Below are positions 1-9,583 of a DNA stretch of 64,000 bases, one piece after another (positions within the stretch are counted from its first letter, which is position 1; every line of letters begins with the position of its first letter). The position numbers were made by a program, and so were the translations under genes. The notes under the pieces are model-generated. The model worked only from the letters and a program-made list of their open reading frames with translations. It searched no databases and had not been told where the DNA came from. Source of the stretch: Campylobacter concisus. Its GTDB lineage: Bacteria > Campylobacterota > Campylobacteria > Campylobacterales > Campylobacteraceae. The DNA lies in NCBI RefSeq assembly GCF_003048775.2, contig NZ_CP049272.1, positions 806,001 through 870,000 of the forward strand, read 5' to 3'.

Positions 1-311
1 CTCAAGATGAGAAAACACTTGGCAAACCAGCGCTCAACGACTTTGTCGAAGGCAAAACTACACTTCCTTACATATATCTTTATAAGAGCTTAGACGAAGC
101 TGGTAAGACAAAGCTTAGATCTCTTTGGTCAAAGAAGCTAAACGCGGGCGAAATTTCATGGCTAAAAGAAAATTTTGATAAAACTAGCTCGGTTAGCAAA
201 GCTATAAGCGAGGCAAAAAGGCTTGGGACTGAAGCGATAGAAGCGATAAGAGAGTATAAAAACGCCGAGCTTGAAGGGATCATAAAAAGCATGATAGATA
301 GGGAATTTTGA
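1..311 (+). CDS. ispB: Polyprenyl (octaprenyl-type) diphosphate synthase, C-terminal part
   Basis: The frame is open from base 3 to the TGA at 309-311 and gives about 102 residues; the N-terminus lies outside the window. The visible part starts near DEKTLGKPALNDFVEGKTT, which resembles the segment after the second Asp-rich motif of trans-prenyltransferases (a lysine- and glycine-rich stretch, then D(F/L)xEGKxTLP). Such enzymes make the polyprenyl chain used for menaquinone or undecaprenyl carriers. The stop codon overlaps the hemA start by one base (TGATG), so the two genes are probably co-transcribed. The family call rests on this C-terminal segment alone; the chain length of the product cannot be read from it. 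Confidence 0.75.
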   Translation, partial: QDEKTLGKPALNDFVEGKTTLPYIYLYKSLDEAGKTKLRSLWSKKLNAGEISWLKENFDKTSSVSKAISEAKRLGTEAIEAIREYKNAELEGIIKSMIDREF

Positions 312-1594
312 TGCACTATTTAGATATAAGTTTTACATATAAAAATACTGATATTTCAGTTAGAGAAAAGCTTGCATTTGATAGCGATGAGAAAAAAGAG
401 CAAATTTTAAAACTACTAAGATCAAACAAAAGTATAAACGAATGTATGGTTTTAAACACATGCAACCGCGTCGAGATAATTGCAAGCGTTAGTGATCTAG
501 AAAGCGCAACGACGCATGCGTTTAGATGCATGTCTGTATTTTCAGGTGTTTTTGAAGATGAGCTTTATGAGAGGGCTGATATTTATGAAGATAGCGGAGC
601 CGTGCACCACCTCTTTGCCGTGGCAAGCTCGCTTGATAGCCTAGTCGTCGGCGAAACGCAGATCGTTGGTCAGCTAAAAAATGCTTTTAAATTTGCTTAC
701 GATAGCTCAGCTTGCGGCGAACAAATCAGTAAAATCATCCACTATGCATGTAAATGCGCTGCTAAAGTTAGAAACGAAACTCAAATTTCTAAAAACCCGA
801 TCTCTGTTTCAAGCGTAGCTGTGGCAAAAGCAAAAGAAATTTTTGGCACGCTTGAAGGAAAAACTGCTATCGTCGTAGGCGCTGGTGAGATGGGCGAGCT
901 AGCAGCAAAACACCTCATATCAAGTGGCGCAGAAGTCATCATCATAAACAGAAGCTCCGAGCGTGTTGAGCAGCTAGTTGATAGCCTGGGTGATAACGCT
1001 AGTTGGGATAGCATTTTAAAATTAAAAGAGTATGTAAATAGCTATGATCTCATCTTTTCAAGCACTGCAGCCCCACAAGCCATCATCACAGGCGATATAA
1101 TCGAGCCAAGAGAATTTCACAGATACTTTTTTGATATCGCTGTGCCAAGAGATATAGACCTTTTAAACACAGAGCTTATCAGCGTCTACACGGTCGATAG
1201 TCTAGAGGAGATCGTGCGTAAAAATTTAGCTCTAAGGGAAGAACAGGCACAAAAAGCCTACTCGATCGTTGGGCAAGGTACGAACGAGTTTTTAAGGATA
1301 TTAAAAGATGATCTAAGTGTGCCTCTTATCAAATCGATCCGCAAACAAGCTGAAATTTGCGCTAAAAACGAGCTAGAAAAAGCGATAAAAAAAGGATATT
1401 TAAAGCATAGTGATTATGAAGAGGCACAAAAGCTCATTCATCAAGTTTTTAAAGCATTTTTGCACCAGCCAACGATGAAGCTAAAAGGGCTTGCGGATGA
1501 GGAGAGAGCGAGTGAGCTTTCAAATGGAGTTAAATTTTTATTTGACATACAAGATGAACAAAATTTTCAAGCAGGAGATATAGATGAAATTTAG
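311..1594 (+). CDS. hemA: Glutamyl-tRNA reductase
   Basis: The 427-aa protein catalyses NADPH-dependent reduction of glutamyl-tRNA to glutamate-1-semialdehyde, the first step of the C5 route to heme. The N-terminal catalytic domain shows LNTCNRVEI with the nucleophilic Cys, followed by a typical [12 protein letters not shown] motif. A Rossmann NADPH-binding segment follows ([15 protein letters not shown]), then a helical dimerisation domain. The ATG at 311 is preferred over a TTG one codon earlier because it has AGGG about 10 bases upstream and couples directly to the preceding stop. The 3' end overlaps proS by 11 bases. Length is normal for the family. Confidence 0.97.
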   Translation: MHYLDISFTYKNTDISVREKLAFDSDEKKEQILKLLRSNKSINECMVLNTCNRVEIIASVSDLESATTHAFRCMSVFSGVFEDELYERADIYEDSGAVHHLFAVASSLDSLVVGETQIVGQLKNAFKFAYDSSACGEQISKIIHYACKCAAKVRNETQISKNPISVSSVAVAKAKEIFGTLEGKTAIVVGAGEMGELAAKHLISSGAEVIIINRSSERVEQLVDSLGDNASWDSILKLKEYVNSYDLIFSSTAAPQAIITGDIIEPREFHRYFFDIAVPRDIDLLNTELISVYTVDSLEEIVRKNLALREEQAQKAYSIVGQGTNEFLRILKDDLSVPLIKSIRKQAEICAKNELEKAIKKGYLKHSDYEEAQKLIHQVFKAFLHQPTMKLKGLADEERASELSNGVKFLFDIQDEQNFQAGDIDEI

Positions 1595-3284
1595 TAAATT
1601 TTACGCCCCAACGACCAAAGAAGCACCAAAAGATGCCTCTTTGCCAAGTCATCAGTTTTTGATTAGGGGTGGATTTGTCGAGCAATTTGGCTCCGGACTT
1701 TACAACTATCTGCCGCTTGGAAAGATTATGCACGATAAAATTTCACGTGTGGTAAAAGAGGAGATGGACGAGGCTGGAGCGCTAGAGGTGAGTTTTAGCG
1801 TGGTTACTTCAAGCGAGCTTTGGAAACAAAGTGGCCGCTACAACGTCTTTGGCAAGGAGCTTTTACGCTTTAAAGATAGAAAAGAAAATGACTTTGTGCT
1901 AAGCCCAACAAACGAAGAGGCAGCCGTTGCCTTGGTGCGTGGTAAGGTTACTAGCTATAAGCAGCTGCCATTAAATTTATATCAGATAAATACTAAATTT
2001 CGTGACGAGGCAAGACCACGCTTTGGCTTGCTAAGAGGTCGCGAATTTACGATGAAAGATGCTTACAGCTTCCACTCTAGCAAAGAGGATCTTAAGCGAG
2101 AGTTTGACCTTATGGAGGCAACTTATAGTAAAATTTTCACTCGTCTGGGGCTAAATTTTAGAGCCGTTGAAGCTGATAGTGGAGCTATCGGTGGTAGCGG
2201 CAGTAAAGAATTTATGGTGCTTGCAAGTAATGGCGAAGATGACATCCTTTGCTGTGAGGCTTGCAAATACGCTGCAAATATAGAGGCTGCTAGGAGAAAA
2301 GCTAGAACAACCGATGCTGAGGCACCAGAGGCTGACGCGGCTAAATTTAAAACGCCAGATACAAAGACTATAAAAGGTGTGGCTGAGTTTTTCAAAGTTA
2401 GCGAGTTTTACTGCATAAAAGCCGTTATAAAAAAAGCAATCTACGAGGACAAGGAAGAAGTTGTGGTCTTTTTTGTAAGGGGAGATGACGAGCTTCAAGA
2501 AACAAAGGCGCAAAATGCTTGCAAGGCGCTCGAGCTTGTCGATGCTAGCGAAGAAGAGATTATAAAAGCTGGGCTTGTGGCTGGATTTTGCGGACCAGTT
2601 GGGCTAAAAGATGTAAAATTTTACATAGACAACGAGCTAAAAGGCGCAAATAATATGATATGTGGTGCCAACGAAAAGGATTACCACTTTGTTGGCGTTA
2701 GCGTTAGCGGATTTAACGAAGAGAGATTTAAAGACCTTGTAAAGGTAAAAGAGGGCGATAAATGCCCAGAGTGTGGCGGAAATTTAAAACTTAGTAAGGG
2801 CATAGAAGTCGGTCATATCTTTCAACTAGGCGATAAATATTCAGCTGCGATGAATGCGACATATCTTGATGAAAACGGCAAGGCAAAGCCATTTTTGATG
2901 GGTTGCTATGGTATTGGTATCAGTAGGCTGATTGCCGTAATGATAGAGGCTAGCCACGACGAGAAGGGCTGCATCTGGAAAAAAGAGTGCGCGCCGTTTG
3001 ACGTGGAGATCATCATTTCAAATTTAAAAGATGAAGAGGGCGTAAAATTTGCATTTGAGCTTTATGAGAGCCTTAAAAAAGCTGGCGTTAGTGTCATCAT
3101 CGACGATAGAAACGAGAGATTTGGCGTTAAGATGAATGACTTTGAACTCATCGGCTTCCCTTTTGCGTTACTTGTGGGTAAAGAATTTGCAAATGGCAAG
3201 GTCGAGTTTATCACAAGAGATGGTTTAAGCAAAGAAACGATCGGCGCAAATGAAGCCTTTAAAAAGATAAAAGAAGGCTTATGA
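1584..3284 (+). CDS. proS: Prolyl-tRNA synthetase
   Basis: This 566-aa cytoplasmic class II aminoacyl-tRNA synthetase charges tRNA-Pro. The class II motifs are visible: motif 2 around [19 protein letters not shown] and motif 3 around [16 protein letters not shown]. The YbaK-like editing insertion sits between them (residues about 225-390), so this is the bacterial long form, and the anticodon-binding domain forms the C-terminus. The gene overlaps hemA by 11 bases and fxsA by 4, which indicates one transcription unit. The pairing of hemA with proS is a gene order I recall from other Campylobacter genomes. Confidence 0.97.
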   Translation: MKFSKFYAPTTKEAPKDASLPSHQFLIRGGFVEQFGSGLYNYLPLGKIMHDKISRVVKEEMDEAGALEVSFSVVTSSELWKQSGRYNVFGKELLRFKDRKENDFVLSPTNEEAAVALVRGKVTSYKQLPLNLYQINTKFRDEARPRFGLLRGREFTMKDAYSFHSSKEDLKREFDLMEATYSKIFTRLGLNFRAVEADSGAIGGSGSKEFMVLASNGEDDILCCEACKYAANIEAARRKARTTDAEAPEADAAKFKTPDTKTIKGVAEFFKVSEFYCIKAVIKKAIYEDKEEVVVFFVRGDDELQETKAQNACKALELVDASEEEIIKAGLVAGFCGPVGLKDVKFYIDNELKGANNMICGANEKDYHFVGVSVSGFNEERFKDLVKVKEGDKCPECGGNLKLSKGIEVGHIFQLGDKYSAAMNATYLDENGKAKPFLMGCYGIGISRLIAVMIEASHDEKGCIWKKECAPFDVEIIISNLKDEEGVKFAFELYESLKKAGVSVIIDDRNERFGVKMNDFELIGFPFALLVGKEFANGKVEFITRDGLSKETIGANEAFKKIKEGL

Positions 3285-3712
3285 GATTTTTCGCATTTTT
3301 ATTTTTTTTGATAGAAGCGATATTTATCTATCTTTTTGTTGATAAATTTGGCTTTTTAAACTACTTTCTTGAGGTGCTAGTCTCTGGATTTGTGGGTATC
3401 GCACTTCTTTTAAATGCTGGATTTTCTAGCTTAAATTCGCCTCAAGTGGCGCTTAAAAGCTTTCTTGGCGGAAATTTATTTAGTCAGTTAGGGCTTAGCT
3501 TTGGCGGAATGCTTTTGTTTCTGCCAGGAATTTTAACAGATATTTTTGGTATAGCCGTAGTTATTTTTTCTTTGATATTTAAGAAAAATGTAGCAAAAAA
3601 TGAGAGCTATCAGGAGTTTAAATTTCAAAATTTTAGCGAGCAGAGTGCTAAAAAAGATGATGGCGAGATCATAGACGTTGAGGTCATAGAAGAGCCAAAA
3701 AGAGTAAATTAG
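3281..3712 (+). CDS. fxsA: FxsA family membrane protein
   Basis: The 143-aa protein begins with two hydrophobic segments (residues about 2-20 and 28-46). After a short loop comes a third long hydrophobic stretch with the [11 protein letters not shown] motif typical of FxsA. The C-terminal tail of about 45 residues is charged and cytoplasmic. E. coli FxsA is known for relieving phage F exclusion when overproduced; its normal role is unclear. The ATG overlaps the proS stop (ATGA), and hemC follows after 8 bases, so it belongs to the hemA-proS-hemC unit. Confidence 0.85.
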   Translation: MRFFAFLFFLIEAIFIYLFVDKFGFLNYFLEVLVSGFVGIALLLNAGFSSLNSPQVALKSFLGGNLFSQLGLSFGGMLLFLPGILTDIFGIAVVIFSLIFKKNVAKNESYQEFKFQNFSEQSAKKDDGEIIDVEVIEEPKRVN

Positions 3713-3720
3713 GAGAGACG

Positions 3721-4650
3721 ATGAAAGAGATAAAAATAGCAACTAGAAAGAGTATCTTAGCGCTTTGGCAAAGCGAGCATATCAAAGCTAGAATAGAATC
3801 AAAACATAACGATATAAAAGTTGAGCTTATTGGTATGAAGACAAAGGGCGACGTGATCCTTGATACACCACTTGCGAAGATCGGCGGCAAAGGGCTTTTT
3901 ACAAAAGAGCTTGAAGATAGCATGCTAAAAGGCGAGACTGACATCGCAGTGCATAGCCTAAAGGATGTGCCAGTAGTCTTTCCAGAAGGGCTTAGACTTG
4001 CAGCGATTTGCTCACGTGAGGATACTAGAGATGCGATGATAAGTGAGAAATTTGCTAAATTTGGCGATCTACCGCACGGCGCAAGGGTTGGTACAACGAG
4101 TCTACGCCGCAAGATGCAGCTACTTATCATGAGGCCTGATCTTGAGATTATCTCGCTTCGCGGAAACGTGCAAACTAGACTTAGAAAGCTAAAAGAGGGT
4201 GAATTCGACGCGATTATTTTGGCGATGGCTGGCATAAATCGCTTAAATATCAAGGCTGAAGTGGCGCACATCTACACATTTGGCTTTGACGAGATGATAC
4301 CTGCGATGGGGCAGGGTGCTCTTGGGGTAGAGGCTAGAGATGAGAAGAAAATTTTAGATGAGATCTCTTTTTTAAACGACGAAAATGCGGTTATAGAAAC
4401 GACCATAGAGCGTGATTTTGTAAGCGTTTTAGAAGGCGGCTGCCAGGTACCAATTGGTATAAGCGCAAGGCTAAAAGATGATGAAATTTCTATCGATGCG
4501 ATCGTTGGTCTACCTGATGGAAGCGAGTTTATAAAAGATAGCTTAAAGGTCAGCAAAGATAAATTTCAAAGCGTTGGTAAGGAGCTAGCTCATAAATTTA
4601 TAGAAAAAGGGGCAAAAGAGCTTTTAAAACGCGCTGAAGAGATGGCTTAG
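3721..4650 (+). CDS. hemC: Porphobilinogen deaminase (hydroxymethylbilane synthase)
   Basis: This 309-aa enzyme polymerises four porphobilinogens into hydroxymethylbilane. Visible family marks are the N-terminal IATRKSILALWQ, the HSLKDVP motif, the GTTSLRRKMQL arginine cluster, LRGNVQTRL, and EGGCQVPIG, whose Cys carries the dipyrromethane cofactor. An AGGAG site lies 5 bases before the ATG. It is the second heme gene in this unit; hemE lies 37 kb away in the window. Length is normal. Confidence 0.97.
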   Translation: MKEIKIATRKSILALWQSEHIKARIESKHNDIKVELIGMKTKGDVILDTPLAKIGGKGLFTKELEDSMLKGETDIAVHSLKDVPVVFPEGLRLAAICSREDTRDAMISEKFAKFGDLPHGARVGTTSLRRKMQLLIMRPDLEIISLRGNVQTRLRKLKEGEFDAIILAMAGINRLNIKAEVAHIYTFGFDEMIPAMGQGALGVEARDEKKILDEISFLNDENAVIETTIERDFVSVLEGGCQVPIGISARLKDDEISIDAIVGLPDGSEFIKDSLKVSKDKFQSVGKELAHKFIEKGAKELLKRAEEMA

Positions 4651-4653
4651 AGT

Positions 4654-5019
4654 GTGTTTGAGCTAAAATTTAAAGCAAAAGCCCTAACCGCTACTAAAAA
4701 TAGCAAAGACAACTACTATATGATCGGTCTTGCAGACGACAAATACGACTACAAAAACTACATAATCTTTCAAAGACCGATCAAGCTCAAAAAAGATGAC
4801 GACGAAAACGCCGACATAAACGGCATATACGCAGAGTGCAACGGCGACGTTTGCTATAACGCTTGCAAAAGGGTGAAGATCACTGATAAAACTATTATTT
4901 TTGAGGTGCAAGATAGCGTTATTAGCGTTGATATAGAGGGTGTTCAACTTAATGAGCGCTTTATGAAATATAGCAAAGAGATATTTGGCAAACTGCTAAA
5001 ATGTAGCATATCGAAGTAA
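4654..5019 (+). CDS. Small hypothetical protein, Imm10-like
   Basis: The 121-aa protein starts at GTG only 3 bases after hemC, with no strong ribosome binding site. It has no signal peptide or membrane segment. The pattern YYMIGLADDKYDYKNYIIFQ near residue 20, followed by an acidic stretch and a short GIYAECNG strand, resembles what I recall of Imm10-type immunity proteins of polymorphic toxin systems. That match is from memory and is not proven. No toxin gene is seen next to it; the following 320 bases look like non-coding or decayed DNA. It may be an orphan immunity gene or an unrelated cytoplasmic beta-rich protein. Confidence 0.55.
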   Translation: MFELKFKAKALTATKNSKDNYYMIGLADDKYDYKNYIIFQRPIKLKKDDDENADINGIYAECNGDVCYNACKRVKITDKTIIFEVQDSVISVDIEGVQLNERFMKYSKEIFGKLLKCSISK

Positions 5020-5345
5020 TTAATAAAATTTACTGCCGTTTTTAAAACTGCGATGCCATCTAGCGTTTAAAAAAATTGTAATGAATCACTTTGGAAAAGA
5101 TGTAAGTATACCGGCCATGTGTGGCTGTGCGTTGAGCACTAGTTTGCGGACGTTATGACAATGGAGTATAAATTTAGTGTTTGTGTCTATTTAAACAGCG
5201 AGGCAATATCGCAAAGACTGCGTCCGAAACAGCGATCGATACTCTGATAGCTATCGGTGCGTGCGGCAAATAATAAATACCCGCTTTGCTTCGCCTTTTT
5301 CAGCTATTTTTGGCTAAAATCGCCCAAAAATCAAAAAGGCGAAAT
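5020..5345 (+). other. 326-base gap without a supported gene
   Basis: Only short frames are present. One at about 5072-5155 and one at about 5158-5246 have ATG starts but no convincing ribosome binding site. A third frame ending at the TAA at 5270-5272 reads TASETAIDTLIAIGACGK and looks protein-like, without an intact start. The stretch 5100-5275 seems more G+C-rich than usual intergenic DNA here. It could be the remnant of a decayed gene. The last 35 bases hold the promoter of the next gene. Confidence 0.4.
5315..5320 (+). promoter_or_regulatory. -10 element upstream of the UbiD-family gene
   Basis: TTTTTGGCTAAAATCGCC is an extended -10 of the type seen before several other genes here (prfB, gyrA, gmhB). 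The start codon lies 25 bases downstream. No clear -35 box is present, as is usual in Campylobacter. Confidence 0.6.
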
Positions 5346-7154
5346 ATGGACTACATCAAGCTTTTAAAAGAAAATAATCTACTTCGTGTTATCGACGAGC
5401 CAACAGATATTGATCTTGAGATCGCGCATGCAAGCTATATCGAGGTCAAGTGTGAGAGCTCGCAAGCGCTACTTTTTACAAATCCAGTCTGCAAAAAAAC
5501 TGGGCGTAAATTTGCCCCAGTGCTTACAAATATATACGGCTCAAAACGCGCACTTGAGCTTATCTTTGGGCTAAAGCCTGATGAGATCGCAGATGAGATA
5601 GAAAAGCTTTTAAAACCCAGAAAACCAGAGAATTTCAAAGAAAAGCTTGATTTTTTAGCCTATCTTTTTAGCATGAGAAAAATTTTTACTAAGAGATTAA
5701 AAGGTGAGGGTGAGTGCCAGCAGGTGAAATTTATAGGTGAAGATGCTAATTTGCTATCGCTTCCAGCACTAAAGACATGGCCACATGATGGTGGCGCTTT
5801 TATTACGATGGGGCAGGTTTATACGCAAAGCTTAGACGGCGCTTTGCAAAATTTAGGTATGTACCGCCTACAAATTTATGACAAAAACCGCCTTGGCATG
5901 CACTGGCAGATACATAAAGACGGTGCAAATTTCTTTTACGAGTACAAGCGTGCAGGCAAAAAGATGCCAGTTTCAGTAGCCATTGGCGGTGATCCGCTTT
6001 ATATTTGGTGTGGGCAAGCACCGCTTCCAAAGGGAGTTTTTGAACTTTTGCTTTATGGTTTTATCCGCAAAGAGCCAGCCAAACTTGTAAAATCCTTAAC
6101 AAATGAAATTTACGTCCCGCACGATACAGACTACGTGATAGAGGGTTTCGTGGATACTACTAAGAGCGAACTCGAGGGGCCATTTGGCGATCACACTGGC
6201 TTTTATACACCTATCGAGCCTTTTCCGGTGATGGATGTAACGGCGATAACTAGCAAGCGTGAGCCGGTATTTCACGCAACTGTGGTTGGAAAGCCACCAC
6301 TTGAGGATAAATATATGGGCTGGGCGACTGAGCGGGTTTTTCTGCCGCTTTTACGCACGACGGTACCGGAGCTTTTAGACTACAACATGCCTGAAAATGG
6401 CGTTTTCCACAACCTAATCTTAGCCAAGATAAATACGCTCTATCCAGCTCATGCAAAGCAGGCCATGCACGCATTTTGGGGCGTTGGGCAGATGAGCTTT
6501 GTAAAACATGCCATTTTTGTTGGAGCCGATGCGCCTGAACTTAAAGATTATGATGAATTTACTAGCTTTGTTTTAAATCGTTTTGGTAGCCAGAGTGTGC
6601 TAATAAGCCAAGGCGTGTGCGATCAGCTTGATCATGCTAGTCCAAACTCGTGTTTTGGTGGCAAACTCGGCGTAGATGCGACGCAAGACTTTTGTAAATT
6701 TAGCCCTGTGGTTTTAAGCGACAGCGAGCTTTTGGCTAAATTTCAAAGCGTTACGCCAAATGTAAAAGAGCTTAAGCAGTTTAAAACGGATACCAAAACG
6801 CCTATTTGTATGGTGAAATTTGAAAAAGATTGTGTGGTAAAAGAGCTTTTTGACAAGCTTTTGATATTTAGAGATTTTTTCAAGCTCCTTATCGTTGTAG
6901 ATATGCAAAATCATCTTGAAAACCCATATATGCTACTTTGGCGTGTGACAAATAATATTGATGCATTGCGTGATATTTTCATAGATGGTGAAAATTTCTG
7001 CGTGGATGCCACTAGTAAAGATGAGCGCGAAGGATATACTAGAGGCTGGCCGCTACAAACGGATTGTGACCGCGAAGTGGTTGCTGATCTAGTTAAGCGC
7101 GGCATAGTAAAAGACGAGCCAGAGTTATTTAAAAAATTTGAAATATTTGGCTAG
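5346..7154 (+). CDS. mqnL: UbiD-family decarboxylase, menaquinone (futalosine) pathway
   Basis: The 602-aa protein belongs to the UbiD family, which uses prenylated FMN to decarboxylate aromatic acids. In Campylobacterota, which make menaquinone by the futalosine route, this family member acts on the naphthoic acid intermediate. The motif ELEGPFGDHTGFYTPIEPFP near residues 265-285 carries the conserved catalytic Glu region, and the C-terminus is typical. An in-frame ATG at 5286 would add 20 residues, but it lies upstream of the promoter; the ATG at 5346 follows AAGGCG and begins MDYIKLLKEN, which fits the family. It stands alone between the Imm10-like gene and convergent ppk. Confidence 0.85.
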   Translation: MDYIKLLKENNLLRVIDEPTDIDLEIAHASYIEVKCESSQALLFTNPVCKKTGRKFAPVLTNIYGSKRALELIFGLKPDEIADEIEKLLKPRKPENFKEKLDFLAYLFSMRKIFTKRLKGEGECQQVKFIGEDANLLSLPALKTWPHDGGAFITMGQVYTQSLDGALQNLGMYRLQIYDKNRLGMHWQIHKDGANFFYEYKRAGKKMPVSVAIGGDPLYIWCGQAPLPKGVFELLLYGFIRKEPAKLVKSLTNEIYVPHDTDYVIEGFVDTTKSELEGPFGDHTGFYTPIEPFPVMDVTAITSKREPVFHATVVGKPPLEDKYMGWATERVFLPLLRTTVPELLDYNMPENGVFHNLILAKINTLYPAHAKQAMHAFWGVGQMSFVKHAIFVGADAPELKDYDEFTSFVLNRFGSQSVLISQGVCDQLDHASPNSCFGGKLGVDATQDFCKFSPVVLSDSELLAKFQSVTPNVKELKQFKTDTKTPICMVKFEKDCVVKELFDKLLIFRDFFKLLIVVDMQNHLENPYMLLWRVTNNIDALRDIFIDGENFCVDATSKDEREGYTRGWPLQTDCDREVVADLVKRGIVKDEPELFKKFEIFG

Positions 7155-7262
7155 CTTTGAGGGGCTCAAGTAAATTTATAAATTTTGCTTTTTGCTGCGG
7201 ATTTGAAATTTTTAATAAGACTTGCTTAATCAAATGCTAGTGTTTGTTTGCTAATTAAAAAT

Positions 7263-7287
7263 AGCTTTTAGACTGGGTCTAAAAGCT
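7263..7287. terminator. Bidirectional hairpin between the UbiD-family gene and ppk
   Basis: AGCTTTTAGAC pairs perfectly over 11 bases with GTCTAAAAGCT around a 3-base loop. On the minus strand ATTTTTAATT follows directly after the stem, as expected for termination of ppk. On the plus strand TAATTTGTTTTT follows, so it may also end the upstream gene. Confidence 0.8.
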
Positions 7288-7297
7288 TAATTTGTTT

Positions 7298-9391
7298 TTA
7301 GCTCTCTTTTAAGAGCTTACTTGCGAGCATATCGGCTTTTGCTTTATCTGTATCTTTTTTTACGGATTTATAAATTTTAGATATATAATTTTCCAAAACT
7401 TCGTGGCAAGATATTACTTTTTCATTTTCACTTCTTGCTACTTTTACGTATTCACCGCTATTTTGTAGCTCAAAAGCTAGGTCATTATCGCTTAGCTGAA
7501 GTTCTAAAATTTCAAGTAGTCTCTCTTGAAGTCTTGGCTCAAAAATAGGCGTCATAAGCTCTAAGCGACGCTCTAAATTTCTTGGCATCCAGTCAGCACT
7601 TGAGATGTAAATTTTTGGCTGAGCATGTTTAAAATATAAAATTCTAGCGTGTTCTAAGTATTTGCCGATAATAGAGCGAACTTTTATGTTTTCACTTTTG
7701 CCTTTTATGCCAGGCCTTAGTCCGCACACACCACGAACTATAAGATCGATCTTCACGCCTGCGTTTGATGCGCGGCTAAGCTCATTTATCACATCTTCAT
7801 CGATTAGAGCATTCATTTTGGCGATGATCCTGCCTTCACTACCTTTGCTAACCTCCACCCTTATCTTTTCGATAATGCGCTCTTTTATCTGAAAAGGCGA
7901 CATGCTAAGAGCGTTTAAACGGCGATTTTTATTATATCCTGAGAGGATGTGAAAAAACGAAGTCGTATCCTGGCTAAATTCTTCTTTGCTCGTAAATAGA
8001 CTAACGTCAGTATAAATTTTAGCCGAACTGCCGTTGTAGTTGCCTGTGCCAAAATGCATATAAAATTTAAGCTTATCGCCGATTTGGCGGATGACCTGGC
8101 TAACTTTTGCATGCACCTTAAAGCCTGTGATGCCGTATATCACGTGCGCTCCAGCGTCTTCAAGCGCCTTTGCCCAGTGCAGGTTATTTTCCTCATCAAA
8201 CCTTGCTTTTAGCTCAACCATTACAGTTACTTGCTTGCCGTCACTTGCGGCGTCTATTAGGCTTTGAATTATTGGCGAGCTTTTATCGACTCTATAAAGT
8301 GTCATTCGAATAGATATGACTTTTGGATCTTTGCTGGCCTCTTTTATAAAGCTTACAACTGGATCAAAGCTCTCAAATGGATGCACTAGCAGCACATCTT
8401 CTTTATCTATGGCGTCAAATACAGATATGCCATTGCCAAATGGTGGTAGCGTTTTTGGAACGTAAGGCGCATTTGCCAGGTGGGTAAAATTTTTACTTCC
8501 AGCTATCTCCCAAAGCGAGCTAAGAGTGAGCGGAATGCTTGAAAAATAGACATCTTTATGAAAAATTTTCATATGAAAATTTAAGAAGTCTAAGATATCA
8601 GCGTCTACGTTTTTATCGATTTGCATACGAACAAAAGCCCCTTTTCTGCGAAGCTTTAGCCCTTGCTCAAGTATCATCATAAAATCATCCGCTTCTTCTT
8701 CTTCGATGACGATATCAGCATTTCTTGTCACTCTAAAAGCAGCTGAGCTAAGTAGCTTATACCCTGGAAAAATTTCTTCTGCGTGGCGGTGTACGATCGT
8801 TTCAATCGGCACAAAAACATTGCTACTTGGCTGTGTAAAGCGTGGCAAGACTCTTGAAATTCTTATCATGCCGTATTTTAAAATTTCTGGATGTTCGATA
8901 TCAGCAAGCTTAACGGCAAGCGAGAAGCTAAGGTTGTTTAGGTGCGGAAATGGATGAGTCGCATCGACAGCGATAGGCACGATGACTGGCAAGATATTTG
9001 AGAAAAAGTATTCGTCGCACTTTTGCTTCAAGCTATCATCAAGCTCGTCATAATTTTTTATAAAAAGCCCCTCTTTTTTAAGGGCATTTACAGTGTTTTT
9101 GTAGTGATTTTCAACTAAAATTTGCTCATTTTGTAAATATTTTCTGATCTCTCTTAGTTGATCAAGTGGACTCATACCATCGCCACTGCTTGTGGTAGCT
9201 CCAGCTGCAAAAAGTTGCTTTAAACCAGCAACCCTGATCATATAAAACTCGTCTAAATTTGTCATATAGATCGCTAAAAATTTTAGCTTTTCAAGTAAAG
9301 GAATTTCCTTTTCACATTGAGCGAGCACCCTTGAGTTAAAGCGTAGCCAGCTTAATTCTCGGTTTATAAAAAGAGTTTCGTTTTCGCTCAT
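7298..9391 (-). CDS. ppk1: Polyphosphate kinase 1
   Basis: The 697-aa enzyme reversibly builds inorganic polyphosphate from ATP. The N-terminal domain starts with [18 protein letters not shown], the standard opening of PPK1. The two phospholipase-D-like C-terminal domains show FKVHAKV and [15 protein letters not shown], and [20 protein letters not shown] with its His. Two ATGs stand side by side; AAGGAG lies 3 bases before the first and 6 before the second, so the second (9391) is preferred. In C. jejuni PPK1 matters for stress survival; no regulatory sequence was identified here. Confidence 0.96.
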   Translation of the reverse strand: MSENETLFINRELSWLRFNSRVLAQCEKEIPLLEKLKFLAIYMTNLDEFYMIRVAGLKQLFAAGATTSSGDGMSPLDQLREIRKYLQNEQILVENHYKNTVNALKKEGLFIKNYDELDDSLKQKCDEYFFSNILPVIVPIAVDATHPFPHLNNLSFSLAVKLADIEHPEILKYGMIRISRVLPRFTQPSSNVFVPIETIVHRHAEEIFPGYKLLSSAAFRVTRNADIVIEEEEADDFMMILEQGLKLRRKGAFVRMQIDKNVDADILDFLNFHMKIFHKDVYFSSIPLTLSSLWEIAGSKNFTHLANAPYVPKTLPPFGNGISVFDAIDKEDVLLVHPFESFDPVVSFIKEASKDPKVISIRMTLYRVDKSSPIIQSLIDAASDGKQVTVMVELKARFDEENNLHWAKALEDAGAHVIYGITGFKVHAKVSQVIRQIGDKLKFYMHFGTGNYNGSSAKIYTDVSLFTSKEEFSQDTTSFFHILSGYNKNRRLNALSMSPFQIKERIIEKIRVEVSKGSEGRIIAKMNALIDEDVINELSRASNAGVKIDLIVRGVCGLRPGIKGKSENIKVRSIIGKYLEHARILYFKHAQPKIYISSADWMPRNLERRLELMTPIFEPRLQERLLEILELQLSDNDLAFELQNSGEYVKVARSENEKVISCHEVLENYISKIYKSVKKDTDKAKADMLASKLLKES

Positions 9392-9467
9392 CATCTTCTC
9401 CTTGTGTTTTTTGGTTATTTTATGATATATGCGGTTATAAAGTTCTTACTTTATTTAAAATTTTGGT

Positions 9468-9473
9468 TACAAT
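9468..9473 (+). promoter_or_regulatory. -10 element upstream of the 26-aa ORF
   Basis: TTTTGGTTACAATAAGCC resembles the TTTTGGCTATAAT promoter cores elsewhere in the window. It lies 30 bases before the ATG at 9503, on the strand opposite to both neighbours. Confidence 0.5.
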
Positions 9474-9502
9474 AAGCCAAAACTTAAATTTAAAGGCTTA
9501 TT

Positions 9503-9583
9503 ATGTCTGATTATGTGATATTAGTTGGTATCTTTTTAGTGGCAGTCGTTGTTTTTGCGCTTATTAAAAAGATATCGTTTTAG
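9503..9583 (+). CDS. Candidate 26-aa single-span membrane peptide
   Basis: The reading frame encodes MSDYVILVGIFLVAVVVF followed by ALIKKISF and a TAG. One hydrophobic helix of about 17 residues is flanked by an acidic N-terminus and a basic C-terminus, the usual form of bacterial small membrane proteins with the N-terminus outside or inside by the positive-inside rule. TAAAGG stands 8 bases upstream of the ATG and a plausible -10 lies about 30 bases upstream. It is divergent from ppk, and its stop overlaps the stop of the convergent Nudix gene by 3 bases. No function can be given. Confidence 0.6.
   Translation: MSDYVILVGIFLVAVVVFALIKKISF

Noticed and set aside
3684-4271. Long open frame on the minus strand inside hemC
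   Set aside because: It lies opposite a clear hemC coding frame, has no ribosome binding site and shows the Ser/Leu/Phe-rich composition of an antisense shadow.
5072-5275. PAAR-like or toxin remnant behind the Imm10-like gene
   Set aside because: Short protein-like phrases are present but no family motif could be verified by eye. It is kept only as part of the Imm10 finding.
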